DNA of 9,637 bases from Prevotellaceae bacterium UBA1786 (GCA_002314525.1 DCGE01000133.1:1-9637), one strand, 5' to 3'; numbered from the stretch's first letter, positions 1 to 7,492 are shown. Program-made: numbers and translations. Notes: generated by a model from the sequence alone, not told the origin.

Positions 1-914
1 CCAAGATCGTTGAACTCAGCGACCTCGTAGCAGACCACATCAACCTTATGGGTAACGCTGATTACGGTAACTACCGTATCGGTTCAGTTGCAAAGGTCGG
101 AGGTACTTACGGTATGTTGATGTCAGACTCAGCTCCAAAGGTTGACGAAACATCAGGTCTCCCTGTCCTTTCTTATTCTGAAAGCTACGGTACTGCCTGC
201 TACACCCGTTCAGGTGTTCAGGAAGTTGTAGGTAACTCAACCCCTGACTTCCTCGGTGGTATCAGCACTACTTTCACTTTCAAGAACTGGTCTCTCTACA
301 TCGGTCTTGACGGCCGCTTCGGTGGTTATGTTGCTTCATACGGTTCTCGTTATGGTACAGCATACGGATATACCGAACCTTCTCTCAAGGGTGCTGACGC
401 AGCACACGGCGGTATTGAATATACCTCAAGACTCGACGGTATCCGCTATGACGACGGTATCGTTGTTGACGGTATCTTCCCTACAGGAACCAACCTTCCT
501 CAGGGCGACGGAACCTATTATACCGTTGGAACTGGCAAGTATACTACCGGTGAAACATATGCCGAACTGCTTGCTGCAAACAAGATCGATCCTTCACACG
601 CATCTTCTTTCCAGTACTATCAGAACAACTGGGGTGCAGGTGTTATCAATGACAGTTGGTTCACAAAACTCAACTACATCGCCCTCCGCGACGTAGCTCT
701 TACTTATTCATTTAACCAGCGTGCTGCCAAGGCAATCGGTGCACAGGGTCTTTCATTAAAGCTTGCAGGTCACAACCTCGGTTATCTCCTGAACACAATG
801 CCTAACAAGGAAAACCCAGAATCCATTCGTGGTACTTCTGCATCCGAGTTCCGTGTACGTAGCTTCGACTGCGTTACTTCTGCATTCACATTCACAATCA
901 ACGCATCATTCTAA
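1..914 (+). CDS. SusC/RagA-type TonB-dependent outer-membrane transporter, C-terminal part only
   Basis: This is the 3' end of a gene that starts before the window. The reading frame is open from base 3, so the ATG at 48 is internal and not a start. About 303 residues are visible, against roughly 1,000 for a full SusC-type protein. What is seen is barrel sequence: alternating aromatic/polar strands, a VGNSTPDFLGGIS segment typical of the late barrel of the SusC/RagA family, and a C-terminus ending FTFTINASF with a terminal Phe, as expected for BAM-inserted barrels. The plug domain and TonB box are off-window. In this family the barrel imports a ligand captured by the partner SusD lipoprotein, powered by TonB. 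The partner gene begins 12 bp downstream. The ligand cannot be inferred from this fragment. The family call is secure; the substrate is unknown. Confidence 0.93.
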   Translation, partial: KIVELSDLVADHINLMGNADYGNYRIGSVAKVGGTYGMLMSDSAPKVDETSGLPVLSYSESYGTACYTRSGVQEVVGNSTPDFLGGISTTFTFKNWSLYIGLDGRFGGYVASYGSRYGTAYGYTEPSLKGADAAHGGIEYTSRLDGIRYDDGIVVDGIFPTGTNLPQGDGTYYTVGTGKYTTGETYAELLAANKIDPSHASSFQYYQNNWGAGVINDSWFTKLNYIALRDVALTYSFNQRAAKAIGAQGLSLKLAGHNLGYLLNTMPNKENPESIRGTSASEFRVRSFDCVTSAFTFTINASF

Positions 915-926
915 TAAAATAAGATC

Positions 927-2810
927 ATGAAACTGAAAAAAATAACAATACTTGTCGCTGCAGTTCTTGCTCTTGTCGGATGTCGTGATCAATTCGCAGA
1001 GCTGAACCAAAATCCAAGTGCAGTGACCGTACCGGAGCCATCATACCTGATGGCAACCGCTATCCGCAATTTTGATACTTCCGGATACCTTCTTTGGTTC
1101 TACAATGCTTCCTACTATTCAAAGTGGTCTCAGCTTGCAGTTCCAGGATCATATAACGAGGGAACTCTTGGAATGGGTGCTACTGGAGATCAGGGCAGCA
1201 ACAGCATCGCTATGCTGACATACCGCAATGACCTTCGCAACTATCTTGGAACTCTCAACACTAAGGTTTATGATTCGTATGCAGCTGTCTGCAACGTACT
1301 TGCCGTTTACAGCGGTATTTTCGACAGTGATATTTACGGCTATATTCCTTATACGGAGGCTGCTATGTATCGCTACGGCGGCACACTGACTCCGAAATAC
1401 GACAGTGTAGAGTCTCTCTATGACCTCTGGATATCTGACCTTAACGAGAGTATTGCAAGCTTCACTGATGCTAATCAGGTATTCATTGCAAAAGAGGATG
1501 CCGTTTATGGCGGTGACCTCAAGAAATGGGCAAAACTTGCAAATACATTGAAACTCAAGATAGCTGTCCGCCTTTATGCAAACAACGCAACTAAGGCTGC
1601 TTCAATCGTAAATGAAGTTGTCAACTCTTCTGTCGGATACATTGACGACGTTGCAGATGATTTCCTCTACAACAGAGCAGATGCAGTGACCAGCGGCGAC
1701 GGTGATTACGTATATCACTTCGGCAACGGAACTTGGCAGGAGAGCCAGATGAGAGCTTCAAAGAACGTAATCGACTTTATGCTTGCAAGCAAGGACCCTC
1801 GCGTTCGTTTCATCTATACAAAGAACGGTTTCAACGCAACTATCGTACAGGGCTTCATCGACGCCGGCAGATATCAGGATGTTCCTGAGAGTGTTCGTGC
1901 AAACGTTGTCCTTGACGAGAAAGGCAATTTCAAGCAGTGGGGAGGAATGGGCGAACCTTGGGTACGCTATGTAGGTCTTCCTGTTGTTTGGGAAGGTTCA
2001 GCTGAGTACGAAAAATACAAAGACGAATTCTTCGTAACAGGTACACGTTACAATCTTTCCGGCGAGAGCGGTACAAAGTCTTATGGTCTTGTATCAGTAA
2101 GCAACGAGGAGATGGTTCGTGGCCGTTGCGACTATACCATTCCAACTCTTCCAGGTGTTGTTAAGCAGGATACAGAAGATGTTCCTTGGTGGGGTCTCTA
2201 TCTTGGCGCAGGTGAAGTGAACCTTTACCTTGCTGAGTTCAGCCTTCTCGGTGTTTCTCTTCCAAAATCTGCTGACTACTACTATGAAAGAGGTGTGAAA
2301 TTCTCAGTTCAGGAGTATGACAAGTTAGCTTCGCTCAACAAGATCCCTTATTATGGCACAACTTACAACTACGATCCATTCGAAGAAGTAATTGACCTTA
2401 AAGCAGGTGAAATTGATGCAATGCTTGCAACAAGCAACGTGAAACTCACAGGTACAACTTCAGAGAAACTCGAGAAAGTTTATCTCCAGCAGCTTATGCA
2501 CTTCTCAATGCAGCCGGACGATCAGTTCGTAACTGCACGTCGTTCAGGTTATCCAAAGGTTGGATCAAAGCTTCTCCCATTCGTGAAATTCGATGCAGTA
2601 CAGCTCACAGCAATTCCACGTCGTTTCGAGATTTCTTCTCCAGGCCCAACAGATATCATGTACGATATCAAGACTGCTGCTTATGCTGAGCAGGGATTCA
2701 CTACAGGTACCAGCCAGTCAGGTGTTGGTTATGCTACAACAACCGTTCTTAACACAGAACGCCTGTGGCAGGACAAGAACGCTCCTCAGTGGGGAACACC
2801 TGCTAACTGA
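927..2810 (+). CDS. SusD/RagB-like outer-membrane lipoprotein (SusD-like_2 type)
   Basis: This is the ligand-capture partner of the upstream SusC-type barrel, expected to sit at the outer membrane as a lid. The 627-residue product starts with a type II signal peptide whose lipobox LVGC places the lipidated Cys at residue 19. The mature start (CRDQFAELNQNPS) is followed by a helical body rich in Tyr and Trp. Near the C-terminus are ARRSGYP (about 537-543), IPRR (563-566) and a final RLWQDKNAPQWG segment. These are hallmarks of the SusD-like_2 branch, in which RR-gyP, ipRR and a terminal tr-WWD-like motif recur. At 627 residues it is longer than many members of that branch, so it may carry extra loops. 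It follows susC by 12 bp, so the two are almost certainly co-transcribed and end at the terminator at 2834-2865. There is no glycosidase, sulfatase or protease next to it, so the substrate may be a glycan, peptide or other nutrient. Confidence 0.93.
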   Translation: MKLKKITILVAAVLALVGCRDQFAELNQNPSAVTVPEPSYLMATAIRNFDTSGYLLWFYNASYYSKWSQLAVPGSYNEGTLGMGATGDQGSNSIAMLTYRNDLRNYLGTLNTKVYDSYAAVCNVLAVYSGIFDSDIYGYIPYTEAAMYRYGGTLTPKYDSVESLYDLWISDLNESIASFTDANQVFIAKEDAVYGGDLKKWAKLANTLKLKIAVRLYANNATKAASIVNEVVNSSVGYIDDVADDFLYNRADAVTSGDGDYVYHFGNGTWQESQMRASKNVIDFMLASKDPRVRFIYTKNGFNATIVQGFIDAGRYQDVPESVRANVVLDEKGNFKQWGGMGEPWVRYVGLPVVWEGSAEYEKYKDEFFVTGTRYNLSGESGTKSYGLVSVSNEEMVRGRCDYTIPTLPGVVKQDTEDVPWWGLYLGAGEVNLYLAEFSLLGVSLPKSADYYYERGVKFSVQEYDKLASLNKIPYYGTTYNYDPFEEVIDLKAGEIDAMLATSNVKLTGTTSEKLEKVYLQQLMHFSMQPDDQFVTARRSGYPKVGSKLLPFVKFDAVQLTAIPRRFEISSPGPTDIMYDIKTAAYAEQGFTTGTSQSGVGYATTTVLNTERLWQDKNAPQWGTPAN

Positions 2811-2833
2811 TTTCAATAAATCTTGAATATTTT

Positions 2834-2865
2834 GAGGGCCGGCCTTCTGGCCGGCTCTCTTTTTT
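2834..2865 (+). terminator. Intrinsic terminator of the susC-susD unit
   Basis: The arms GAGGGCCGGCC (2834-2844) and GGCCGGCTCTC (2849-2859) pair over 11 bp with one G-U wobble around a TTCT loop. Six T residues follow directly (2860-2865). It lies 23 bp after the susD stop. The next start codon (2870) is only 4 bases past the T-tract, so any read-through transcript carries this hairpin just ahead of that start. Confidence 0.93.
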
Positions 2866-2869
2866 AATT

Positions 2870-3544
2870 ATGAAAAAAGCATTTGCAATAATTCTGGCAT
2901 CGTTTCTTCTCTCTAACTTAAGTTCCTTCGCTCAGGATCTTCTGTTTGAGAATTTCACTGATGCCACGATAAGATTTGTCAACAGGTCGAAGATCACTAA
3001 GAAAATCAATTTCGATATTGTGGATCAAAAGGTTCTCTATCTTGATGGAGAGACTGTGATGGAGATGGTGAATCCTCGTCTGATCGACACTGTTTTCGTT
3101 GACGGTAGAAAATTCGTTTGTAAGAATGACCTGATATGCGAATATTTTGCAAATGACAATGGCGGCATTCTTGTCAACTGGAAGATCAAGAATGTGAATG
3201 TCGGGAGTAAAGGTGCCTATGGTATGCCCACTCAAGGAAAAGTTGAGGTTCTCCGTGCCCTTGATTTTGATGTTCCGTATACCATCACAAACTGGGGAAA
3301 CGTGGGAAGCCAGGGTTCCAATTCAATGGATCTCTTCAGAAGGTCCGCTCAAAACACCTACTTCTTCAAAGCTGGAGGCATAGAGTGCAAGGCCACCCGT
3401 CTGGCTGACATCTACAAGGCATTCCCCGATAAGAAAAGCCAGATAAAGGCATTCGCCAAAGAGAAAGGCCTTAATCTCAAGACCACCGAAGAGGCTTTCA
3501 AAGTGATAGAGTTCATCTATTCACTGTACTCTTCAAATCACTGA
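2870..3544 (+). CDS. Uncharacterised secreted protein, 224 aa
   Basis: I do not recognise a named domain. The product begins with a Sec signal peptide: MKK, a hydrophobic stretch to about residue 19, and likely cleavage at SFA^QD after residue 21. There is no lipobox, so it should be periplasmic or outer-membrane associated. The mature protein looks beta-rich in the middle (about 45-145), including VLYLDGETVMEM and a Gly-rich turn around VGSKGAYGMP. It ends in a helical tail (about 175-220), DIYKAFPDKKSQIKAFAKEKG and onward. Similar small exported proteins with a beta-rich body and a charged helical C-terminus are common in Bacteroidales, but their role is generally unassigned. The start codon lies 4 bases after the T-tract of the preceding terminator. 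The Dcu carrier gene follows after 13 bp, so this is the apparent first gene of the downstream run. The coding call is secure; the function is unknown. Confidence 0.85.
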   Translation: MKKAFAIILASFLLSNLSSFAQDLLFENFTDATIRFVNRSKITKKINFDIVDQKVLYLDGETVMEMVNPRLIDTVFVDGRKFVCKNDLICEYFANDNGGILVNWKIKNVNVGSKGAYGMPTQGKVEVLRALDFDVPYTITNWGNVGSQGSNSMDLFRRSAQNTYFFKAGGIECKATRLADIYKAFPDKKSQIKAFAKEKGLNLKTTEEAFKVIEFIYSLYSSNH

Positions 3545-3557
3545 TAACCGAAAAGAG

Positions 3558-4901
3558 ATGGACATTCTGATAATCATAGAATTTTTGATTGTTCTGGCAA
3601 TGATATTTGCCGGTGTGAAAATTGGTGGAATCGGAATGGGTATCACCGGTATGATCGGGGTATTTGTACTTGTGTACATCTTTCATCTGCCTCCCGGGAA
3701 AATCCCTGTTGACGTAATGCTGATTATCCTTTCTGTCATTTCGGCAGCTGCTGCCATGCAGGCTTCCGGTGGATTGGATTATCTGGTGAATGTCGCAGCT
3801 CGTTTCCTCAGAAAGCACCCTGGGCAGATAACCTATCTGGGCCCACTTGTATGCTGGATGTTCTGCCTTCTGGCCGGAACAGCCCACACATGTTATCCTC
3901 TGCTCCCAATCATTTCAGATATAGCAAAGAAAAACAAGGTTCGCCCGGAGCGCCCGCTGAGTGTTTCGGTGATTGCAGCATCACTCGGCATTACAGGTAG
4001 CCCTGTGTCAGCGGCGACCGCTGCAATCATCAGTATGGATTTGTTAGGGGGCAAAGGCATAGAACTGAGAGATATTCTGCTGATATGTGTCCCTGCTTCG
4101 TTCATCGCGATTATTATTGCTGCATTCATTCAGAACAGGATTGGAAAGGAACTGGAAGATGATCCTGAGTACCAAAGGCGTCTCAAGGCAGGCCTTGTCA
4201 AGTCTGTCGATGAAGGAGATGTCGTTGAGATGGATGCGCTGCAGAAGAAGCGTGCAAAAAGATCCGTTGCCTCATTCATGATTGGCGTGACGATGGTTGT
4301 CCTTTTCGGAATCTTCCCTTCTTTACGGCCTCTGGTCGCCAGTGCGGATGGCAGTATGGCCCCGGTATCAATGTCTCATACGATAGAGATGACTATGCTC
4401 GCAATTGCCGGCCTCATTGTCTTGACAGGAAGAGTCAATATCAAGGAAGTGACAAAAGGCAGCATTTTTTCTGCAGGAATGTGCGCTATGATAAGCATCT
4501 TCGGAGTAGCTTGGATGGGAGATACGTTTTTCTCAGGACATATGGAGTTGTTCAAATCTGGGATTGCTGATATTATCAGCAAGGAACCGATGCTCTTCTC
4601 CTTGGCGCTCTTCATAATGTCAATAATGCTCTTCTCCCAGGCTGCGACAGTCAGGACTCTGTTTCCGCTAGGAATAGCCCTTGGAATCAATCCACTGCTT
4701 CTTGTCGCGATGTTCCCTTCCTGCAATGGCTACTTCTTCCTGCCAAACTATCCTACTGAGGTTGCCGCCATTAATTTTGATGACACCGGGACCACCAAGG
4801 CCGGAAAATACCTTGTCGACCACTCCTTCCAGATAGCCGGATTCGTAACCACGATAGTGTCTATCGGGCTGGGATATCTTGCAGTTGTATTATTGTATTA
4901 A
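3558..4901 (+). CDS. dcuB: Anaerobic C4-dicarboxylate carrier, DcuA/DcuB family
   Basis: This is an inner-membrane carrier of the Dcu family. Members exchange or take up fumarate, malate, aspartate and succinate under anaerobic conditions, typically feeding fumarate respiration. The 447 residues match the usual 430-450. Sequence recalled from E. coli Dcu proteins aligns along the whole length: HLPPGKIPVDVML (about 43-55), MQASGGLDYLV (67-77), the RPERP turn (129-133), ITGSPVSAA (145-153), a hydrophilic central loop with DDPEYQRRLKAGLV, then SQAAT and LPNYPTEVAA (395-404) near the end. The N-terminal half looks nearer DcuB (PPGK-PVDVML, RPERP). The central loop and C-terminal half look nearer DcuA (DDP-Y-RRL-GLV, FDDTGTTKAGK). 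The family is therefore secure and the A/B letter is provisional. Many hydrophobic segments are visible throughout. No aspartase, asparaginase or fumarase gene is next to it. The hydrolase lipoprotein follows closely. Confidence 0.93.
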   Translation: MDILIIIEFLIVLAMIFAGVKIGGIGMGITGMIGVFVLVYIFHLPPGKIPVDVMLIILSVISAAAAMQASGGLDYLVNVAARFLRKHPGQITYLGPLVCWMFCLLAGTAHTCYPLLPIISDIAKKNKVRPERPLSVSVIAASLGITGSPVSAATAAIISMDLLGGKGIELRDILLICVPASFIAIIIAAFIQNRIGKELEDDPEYQRRLKAGLVKSVDEGDVVEMDALQKKRAKRSVASFMIGVTMVVLFGIFPSLRPLVASADGSMAPVSMSHTIEMTMLAIAGLIVLTGRVNIKEVTKGSIFSAGMCAMISIFGVAWMGDTFFSGHMELFKSGIADIISKEPMLFSLALFIMSIMLFSQAATVRTLFPLGIALGINPLLLVAMFPSCNGYFFLPNYPTEVAAINFDDTGTTKAGKYLVDHSFQIAGFVTTIVSIGLGYLAVVLLY

Positions 4902-4945
4902 CATAAATGGAAACGCGACTGATCAGCAAGTTCCTCTACTATTTT

Positions 4946-6121
4946 ATGAAAAAAACAGTTCTATTACTTATCGTTATTGTATCGTTGGCTTTGGTATCAT
5001 GCAACAAAGATGATGACCGGCCAACTCCTACCAGCAATCCCTCCAAGTATATTACCGATCCCGCCAAAAGGGCAATGATTACCTCGCTCAAAGATTTGGA
5101 CAACGGAAGGATTTACGTAATGAATTACACAATGGACTATAAGTTGAAGGAGGCAGTAGCTGCTGAAACAACTGATTCGGACTCGTTCGGGAAGTGTATG
5201 AGTAATTTACTGTATGATGTAAATGGAAACAGCAAAGTATCTTTTGGGACCGGTTGCAGCGCATTCGCCGCAACATTGCCAGGCTCTGGAGAATATGTTA
5301 TGGGACGGAATTATGATTATTGTCATAATAATGGCGAACGAGAACTTGAAACTGCTCTTATTGTGGTGTTCACGGATCATACGAATGGCAAGAAATCAGT
5401 CGGCTTTGTGGATGCTTACTGGCTGGGATTGCTTAAAGGCTTCTATAATGACGGCACAACTGATATATCCAGTCTTATGCTTGCTCCATACCTCATCGTA
5501 GACGGAATAAATGAAGATGGCCTTGCTTTTTCTTCGCTTGCGCTGGATGGTATGCCAACCGGTCAAAATGAAGCAGGAAAACAGAATATTTATGTCTCTG
5601 TGGCTATGAGAGCAATGCTTGACAGTTGCAGCACGGTGAATCAGGCAATCGATTTCTTTAAAAGATACAATATGCATATGACTACTGCGGCAACGTGCAG
5701 TCTGCACTTCATGCTTGCTGACGCAAATGGAGAATATGCTGTGATTGAATGGTCATTCAGGGATCCCAAGTCTGTGGATGAAACAACTGTACCTGACCTC
5801 TTCGTTACAATGCAGGCTGACACCAGCCGTTATGTGACCAACTTTTACGTGGATCCCCGTCTGAAAGATTGCATTTACGGTGGTCTCTCCGACCACGGTC
5901 GAGACCGTTACAATATCATTCGCGACTCTATGCGATTCTATTCCTACAAATTGACAGAGAAACAGGCTGTTTCACTTTTGAAAGCTGTGTCACAGGATCC
6001 TGATCCTCAAAAACCAACGAGCCATACACAGTGGTCGAACGTATATAACATGAGCAGGCGTACCGTTAAGACTGCGATTCTGCAGGAATATGAAAAATGG
6101 TATGAATTTTCCGTTAAATAA
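4946..6121 (+). CDS. Lipoprotein linear-amide C-N hydrolase (choloylglycine hydrolase-like Ntn hydrolase)
   Basis: The product is an N-terminal-nucleophile amidase of the family that includes bile salt hydrolases and penicillin V acylases. The start at 4946 gives 391 aa beginning MKKTVLLL with lipobox LVSC (lipid Cys19). An in-frame ATG at 4907 would add 13 residues ahead of this signal and is less likely. Numbering from 4946, the catalytic set of the family can be placed: nucleophile Cys104 in GTGCSAF, Arg121 and Asp124 in GRNYDY, Asn189 in INEDGLAF, Asn299 in VTNFYV, and Arg321 in GRDRYNIIRD. The C-terminus has HTQWSNVYNM, also typical. Unusually, about 84 residues separate the lipid Cys from the nucleophile, so activity should need cleavage at G103|C104. 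The sequence after the lipid Cys (NKDDD) is acidic, hinting at surface export. Whether it acts on bile salts, N-acyl amino acids or other amides cannot be told. Gene context is the Dcu carrier upstream and lipoprotein copy 1 five bases downstream. Confidence 0.88.
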   Translation: MKKTVLLLIVIVSLALVSCNKDDDRPTPTSNPSKYITDPAKRAMITSLKDLDNGRIYVMNYTMDYKLKEAVAAETTDSDSFGKCMSNLLYDVNGNSKVSFGTGCSAFAATLPGSGEYVMGRNYDYCHNNGERELETALIVVFTDHTNGKKSVGFVDAYWLGLLKGFYNDGTTDISSLMLAPYLIVDGINEDGLAFSSLALDGMPTGQNEAGKQNIYVSVAMRAMLDSCSTVNQAIDFFKRYNMHMTTAATCSLHFMLADANGEYAVIEWSFRDPKSVDETTVPDLFVTMQADTSRYVTNFYVDPRLKDCIYGGLSDHGRDRYNIIRDSMRFYSYKLTEKQAVSLLKAVSQDPDPQKPTSHTQWSNVYNMSRRTVKTAILQEYEKWYEFSVK

Positions 6122-6126
6122 TTGAT

Positions 6127-6278
6127 ATGAAAAGAACATTCCAATTCTTTGCTCTCGTGGCAATCTGTTCTGCAATGATGGTATCTTGCAAGAACACCAA
6201 GACAACAGAACCAACCCCAGAAGAAATTCAGGCACAGAAGGTGGCACTTGCTGATTCAGTGCTGGCAGAGATTGATGC
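6127..6278 (+). repeat. Direct repeat, left copy (5' end of lipoprotein gene 1)
   Basis: These 152 bases match 8689-8840 with 11 mismatches by hand count (about 93% identity, no gaps). They cover the start codon, signal peptide and linker up to codon 50. The sequences upstream of the two start codons do not match, so the repeat begins at the coding region. The offset is 2,562 bp. Confidence 0.9.
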
Positions 6279-6945
6279 AATTAATGAGAATTTTCAAAAT
6301 GCATCAGAAAATAGTTTTATTATAAAAGATTTTATCTTGACGGAAGAAGAAAAGATGGTTAAACCAGACTATCTTCTTGACCCTTCATTTGCAAGTACAC
6401 TTGTTACTAAATCGCAGAAAGTAAATGCTTTGGGTATTTATTTGACAGATATAACGCTTAGGATAATTTATGATATGCCTCTTGAAGAGACAAAAGAAAC
6501 TATTGCGCAGCTGGCATTAGAACTGAATCATCCGATGGATGTTGATTTTATTACTGATTATAAAATTCCAGAATCTGAGAAAATCAAGAGAGAATATGAA
6601 GAGTGTAAGAAAAGGGGTGATTTGGTTTATTTCTGGCAGTTGCAACATGCTGTTAACACAGAAATAGCTTATATTCTTGCTCATAATCCCGAGTTGTTCT
6701 TCAGCAAGATTACAGAAGAGCAATGGAAAGCATTCAGAAAGAGAACAACTGAAAAGACAAAGGCATTGAGGGAACTTGCAAAGTATGATGAGGAGATGGC
6801 AGGTGTTTTGGAGCATTGCGATCGGACAAAGTTATTACCATCAGAAGAATACGAAAGGGCTAACTCTTCCCTTGAATCAGCAAAGCAATTCCGCATAGCC
6901 AACAAGGATAAGTATATCGCCCGCCGCAATGCCCTTCTTCAGTAA
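6127..6945 (+). CDS. Uncharacterised lipoprotein, copy 1 of a paralogous pair
   Basis: I do not recognise this family. The 272-residue product has a type II signal peptide with lipobox MVSC, lipid Cys21, then a Thr/Pro/Glu-rich linker (CKNTKTTEPTPEE). The rest is predicted helical and charged, with no transmembrane segment and no obvious catalytic motif. It is about 69% identical (188 of 273 aligned positions, hand count) to the product of 8689-9510, with one single-residue gap. Shared landmarks are a 34-residue identical block at 71-104 (LTEEEKMVKPDY onward), NHPMDV (134-139), NPELFFSK (187-194), EEQW (197-200), ELAKYDEEM (216-224) and the terminal RNALLQ. Residues 51-70 are poorly conserved. 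It starts 5 bases after the hydrolase stop and looks co-transcribed with it. The coding region is visibly more AT-rich in its middle than the neighbouring genes. It is probably tethered to the periplasmic side of the outer membrane. Function is unknown. Confidence 0.85.
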   Translation: MKRTFQFFALVAICSAMMVSCKNTKTTEPTPEEIQAQKVALADSVLAEIDAINENFQNASENSFIIKDFILTEEEKMVKPDYLLDPSFASTLVTKSQKVNALGIYLTDITLRIIYDMPLEETKETIAQLALELNHPMDVDFITDYKIPESEKIKREYEECKKRGDLVYFWQLQHAVNTEIAYILAHNPELFFSKITEEQWKAFRKRTTEKTKALRELAKYDEEMAGVLEHCDRTKLLPSEEYERANSSLESAKQFRIANKDKYIARRNALLQ

Positions 6946-6974
6946 CAGACGAAAAATAAATACTTCAAATCACA

Positions 6975-7478
6975 ATGAAAAAGACAATTATAATTCTAGC
7001 GCTTCTGATTATAGTTTGCAATGCGGAAGCGCAGTCAGGTTCAGAACGGAACAGAAAGATTCAAGGGGAAACCTCCTTTATTTTTGCTGGTGCAAGTCAC
7101 TGGACATTCGGAGGCCGCCAATCCATCGGTTATTGTATTTCTCCAAGTTGGTTTGCCGGAATCGGTTCCGGATTCATCGCCAACATCAATCCTGACGGCA
7201 ACAATGTCAATCTTGTCCCGGTGTATGCGACAGGTCGCTGGTATTGGAAGGACCGTCGATGGTCACCTTTCATTGATATGAGTGCGGGCTATCTGTTCGC
7301 AGTAAGTGCTGAAGCCGGAGGTGGCGCATATATTGCTCCAATGGTGGGCTTGAACTATCATATCAAAGGCAGCTTGTCGCTTGACCTCGGATTAGGATAT
7401 CTCTATCAGGGATGCACTCACAATGGAGTCCCATTCAATCAACACAGCCCTGAAATCCGCATAGGATTGAGATACTAA
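6975..7478 (+). CDS. Small outer-membrane beta-barrel protein
   Basis: The 167-residue product has a Sec signal peptide (MKKTIIILALLIIVCNAEA, cleavage likely before Gln20). The remaining roughly 148 residues are short alternating hydrophobic/polar stretches with frequent Gly and aromatics, the pattern of an eight-stranded barrel. Examples are FAGIGSGF (60-67), VPVYATGRWYW (81-91), the extracellular-loop-like KDRRW, FIDMSAGYLF (99-108), the Gly-rich GGGAYIAPMVGL (115-126) and SLDLGLGYLY (135-144). It ends IRIGLRY, with the C-terminal aromatic residue typical of BAM substrates. Size and layout fit the OmpX/OmpW-like or 'outer membrane beta-barrel' families common in Bacteroidota. It lies 29 bp after lipoprotein copy 1 and 14 bp before the flavodiiron gene. 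No enzymatic residues are evident, and its role (structural, adhesion or small-molecule passage) cannot be inferred. Confidence 0.82.
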   Translation: MKKTIIILALLIIVCNAEAQSGSERNRKIQGETSFIFAGASHWTFGGRQSIGYCISPSWFAGIGSGFIANINPDGNNVNLVPVYATGRWYWKDRRWSPFIDMSAGYLFAVSAEAGGGAYIAPMVGLNYHIKGSLSLDLGLGYLYQGCTHNGVPFNQHSPEIRIGLRY

Positions 7479-7492
7479 CATTCATTCTCAAA

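Noticed and set aside
48..914. ATG at 48 as the start of a complete 288-aa protein
   Set aside because: The same frame is open back to base 3 with barrel-like sequence, and the product is clearly the C-terminal part of a SusC-type protein.
2828..2834. TATTTTG as a Bacteroidota -7 promoter element
   Set aside because: It is one base short of TAnnTTTG and has no TTTG at the right spacing upstream (only TTTC at 2811, too close). Transcription from it would begin inside the terminator stem.
4907..4945. ATG at 4907 as the start of the amidase
   Set aside because: It would place METRLISKFLYYF ahead of a canonical MKK-type lipoprotein signal. The ATG at 4946 gives a normal signal peptide. Neither has a visible Shine-Dalgarno, so this is a preference and not proof.
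5882..5906. Inverted repeat GGTCTC...GAGACC
   Set aside because: The arms are only 6 bp, lie inside the coding sequence of the amidase, and have no T-tract. This is expected by chance and codon content.
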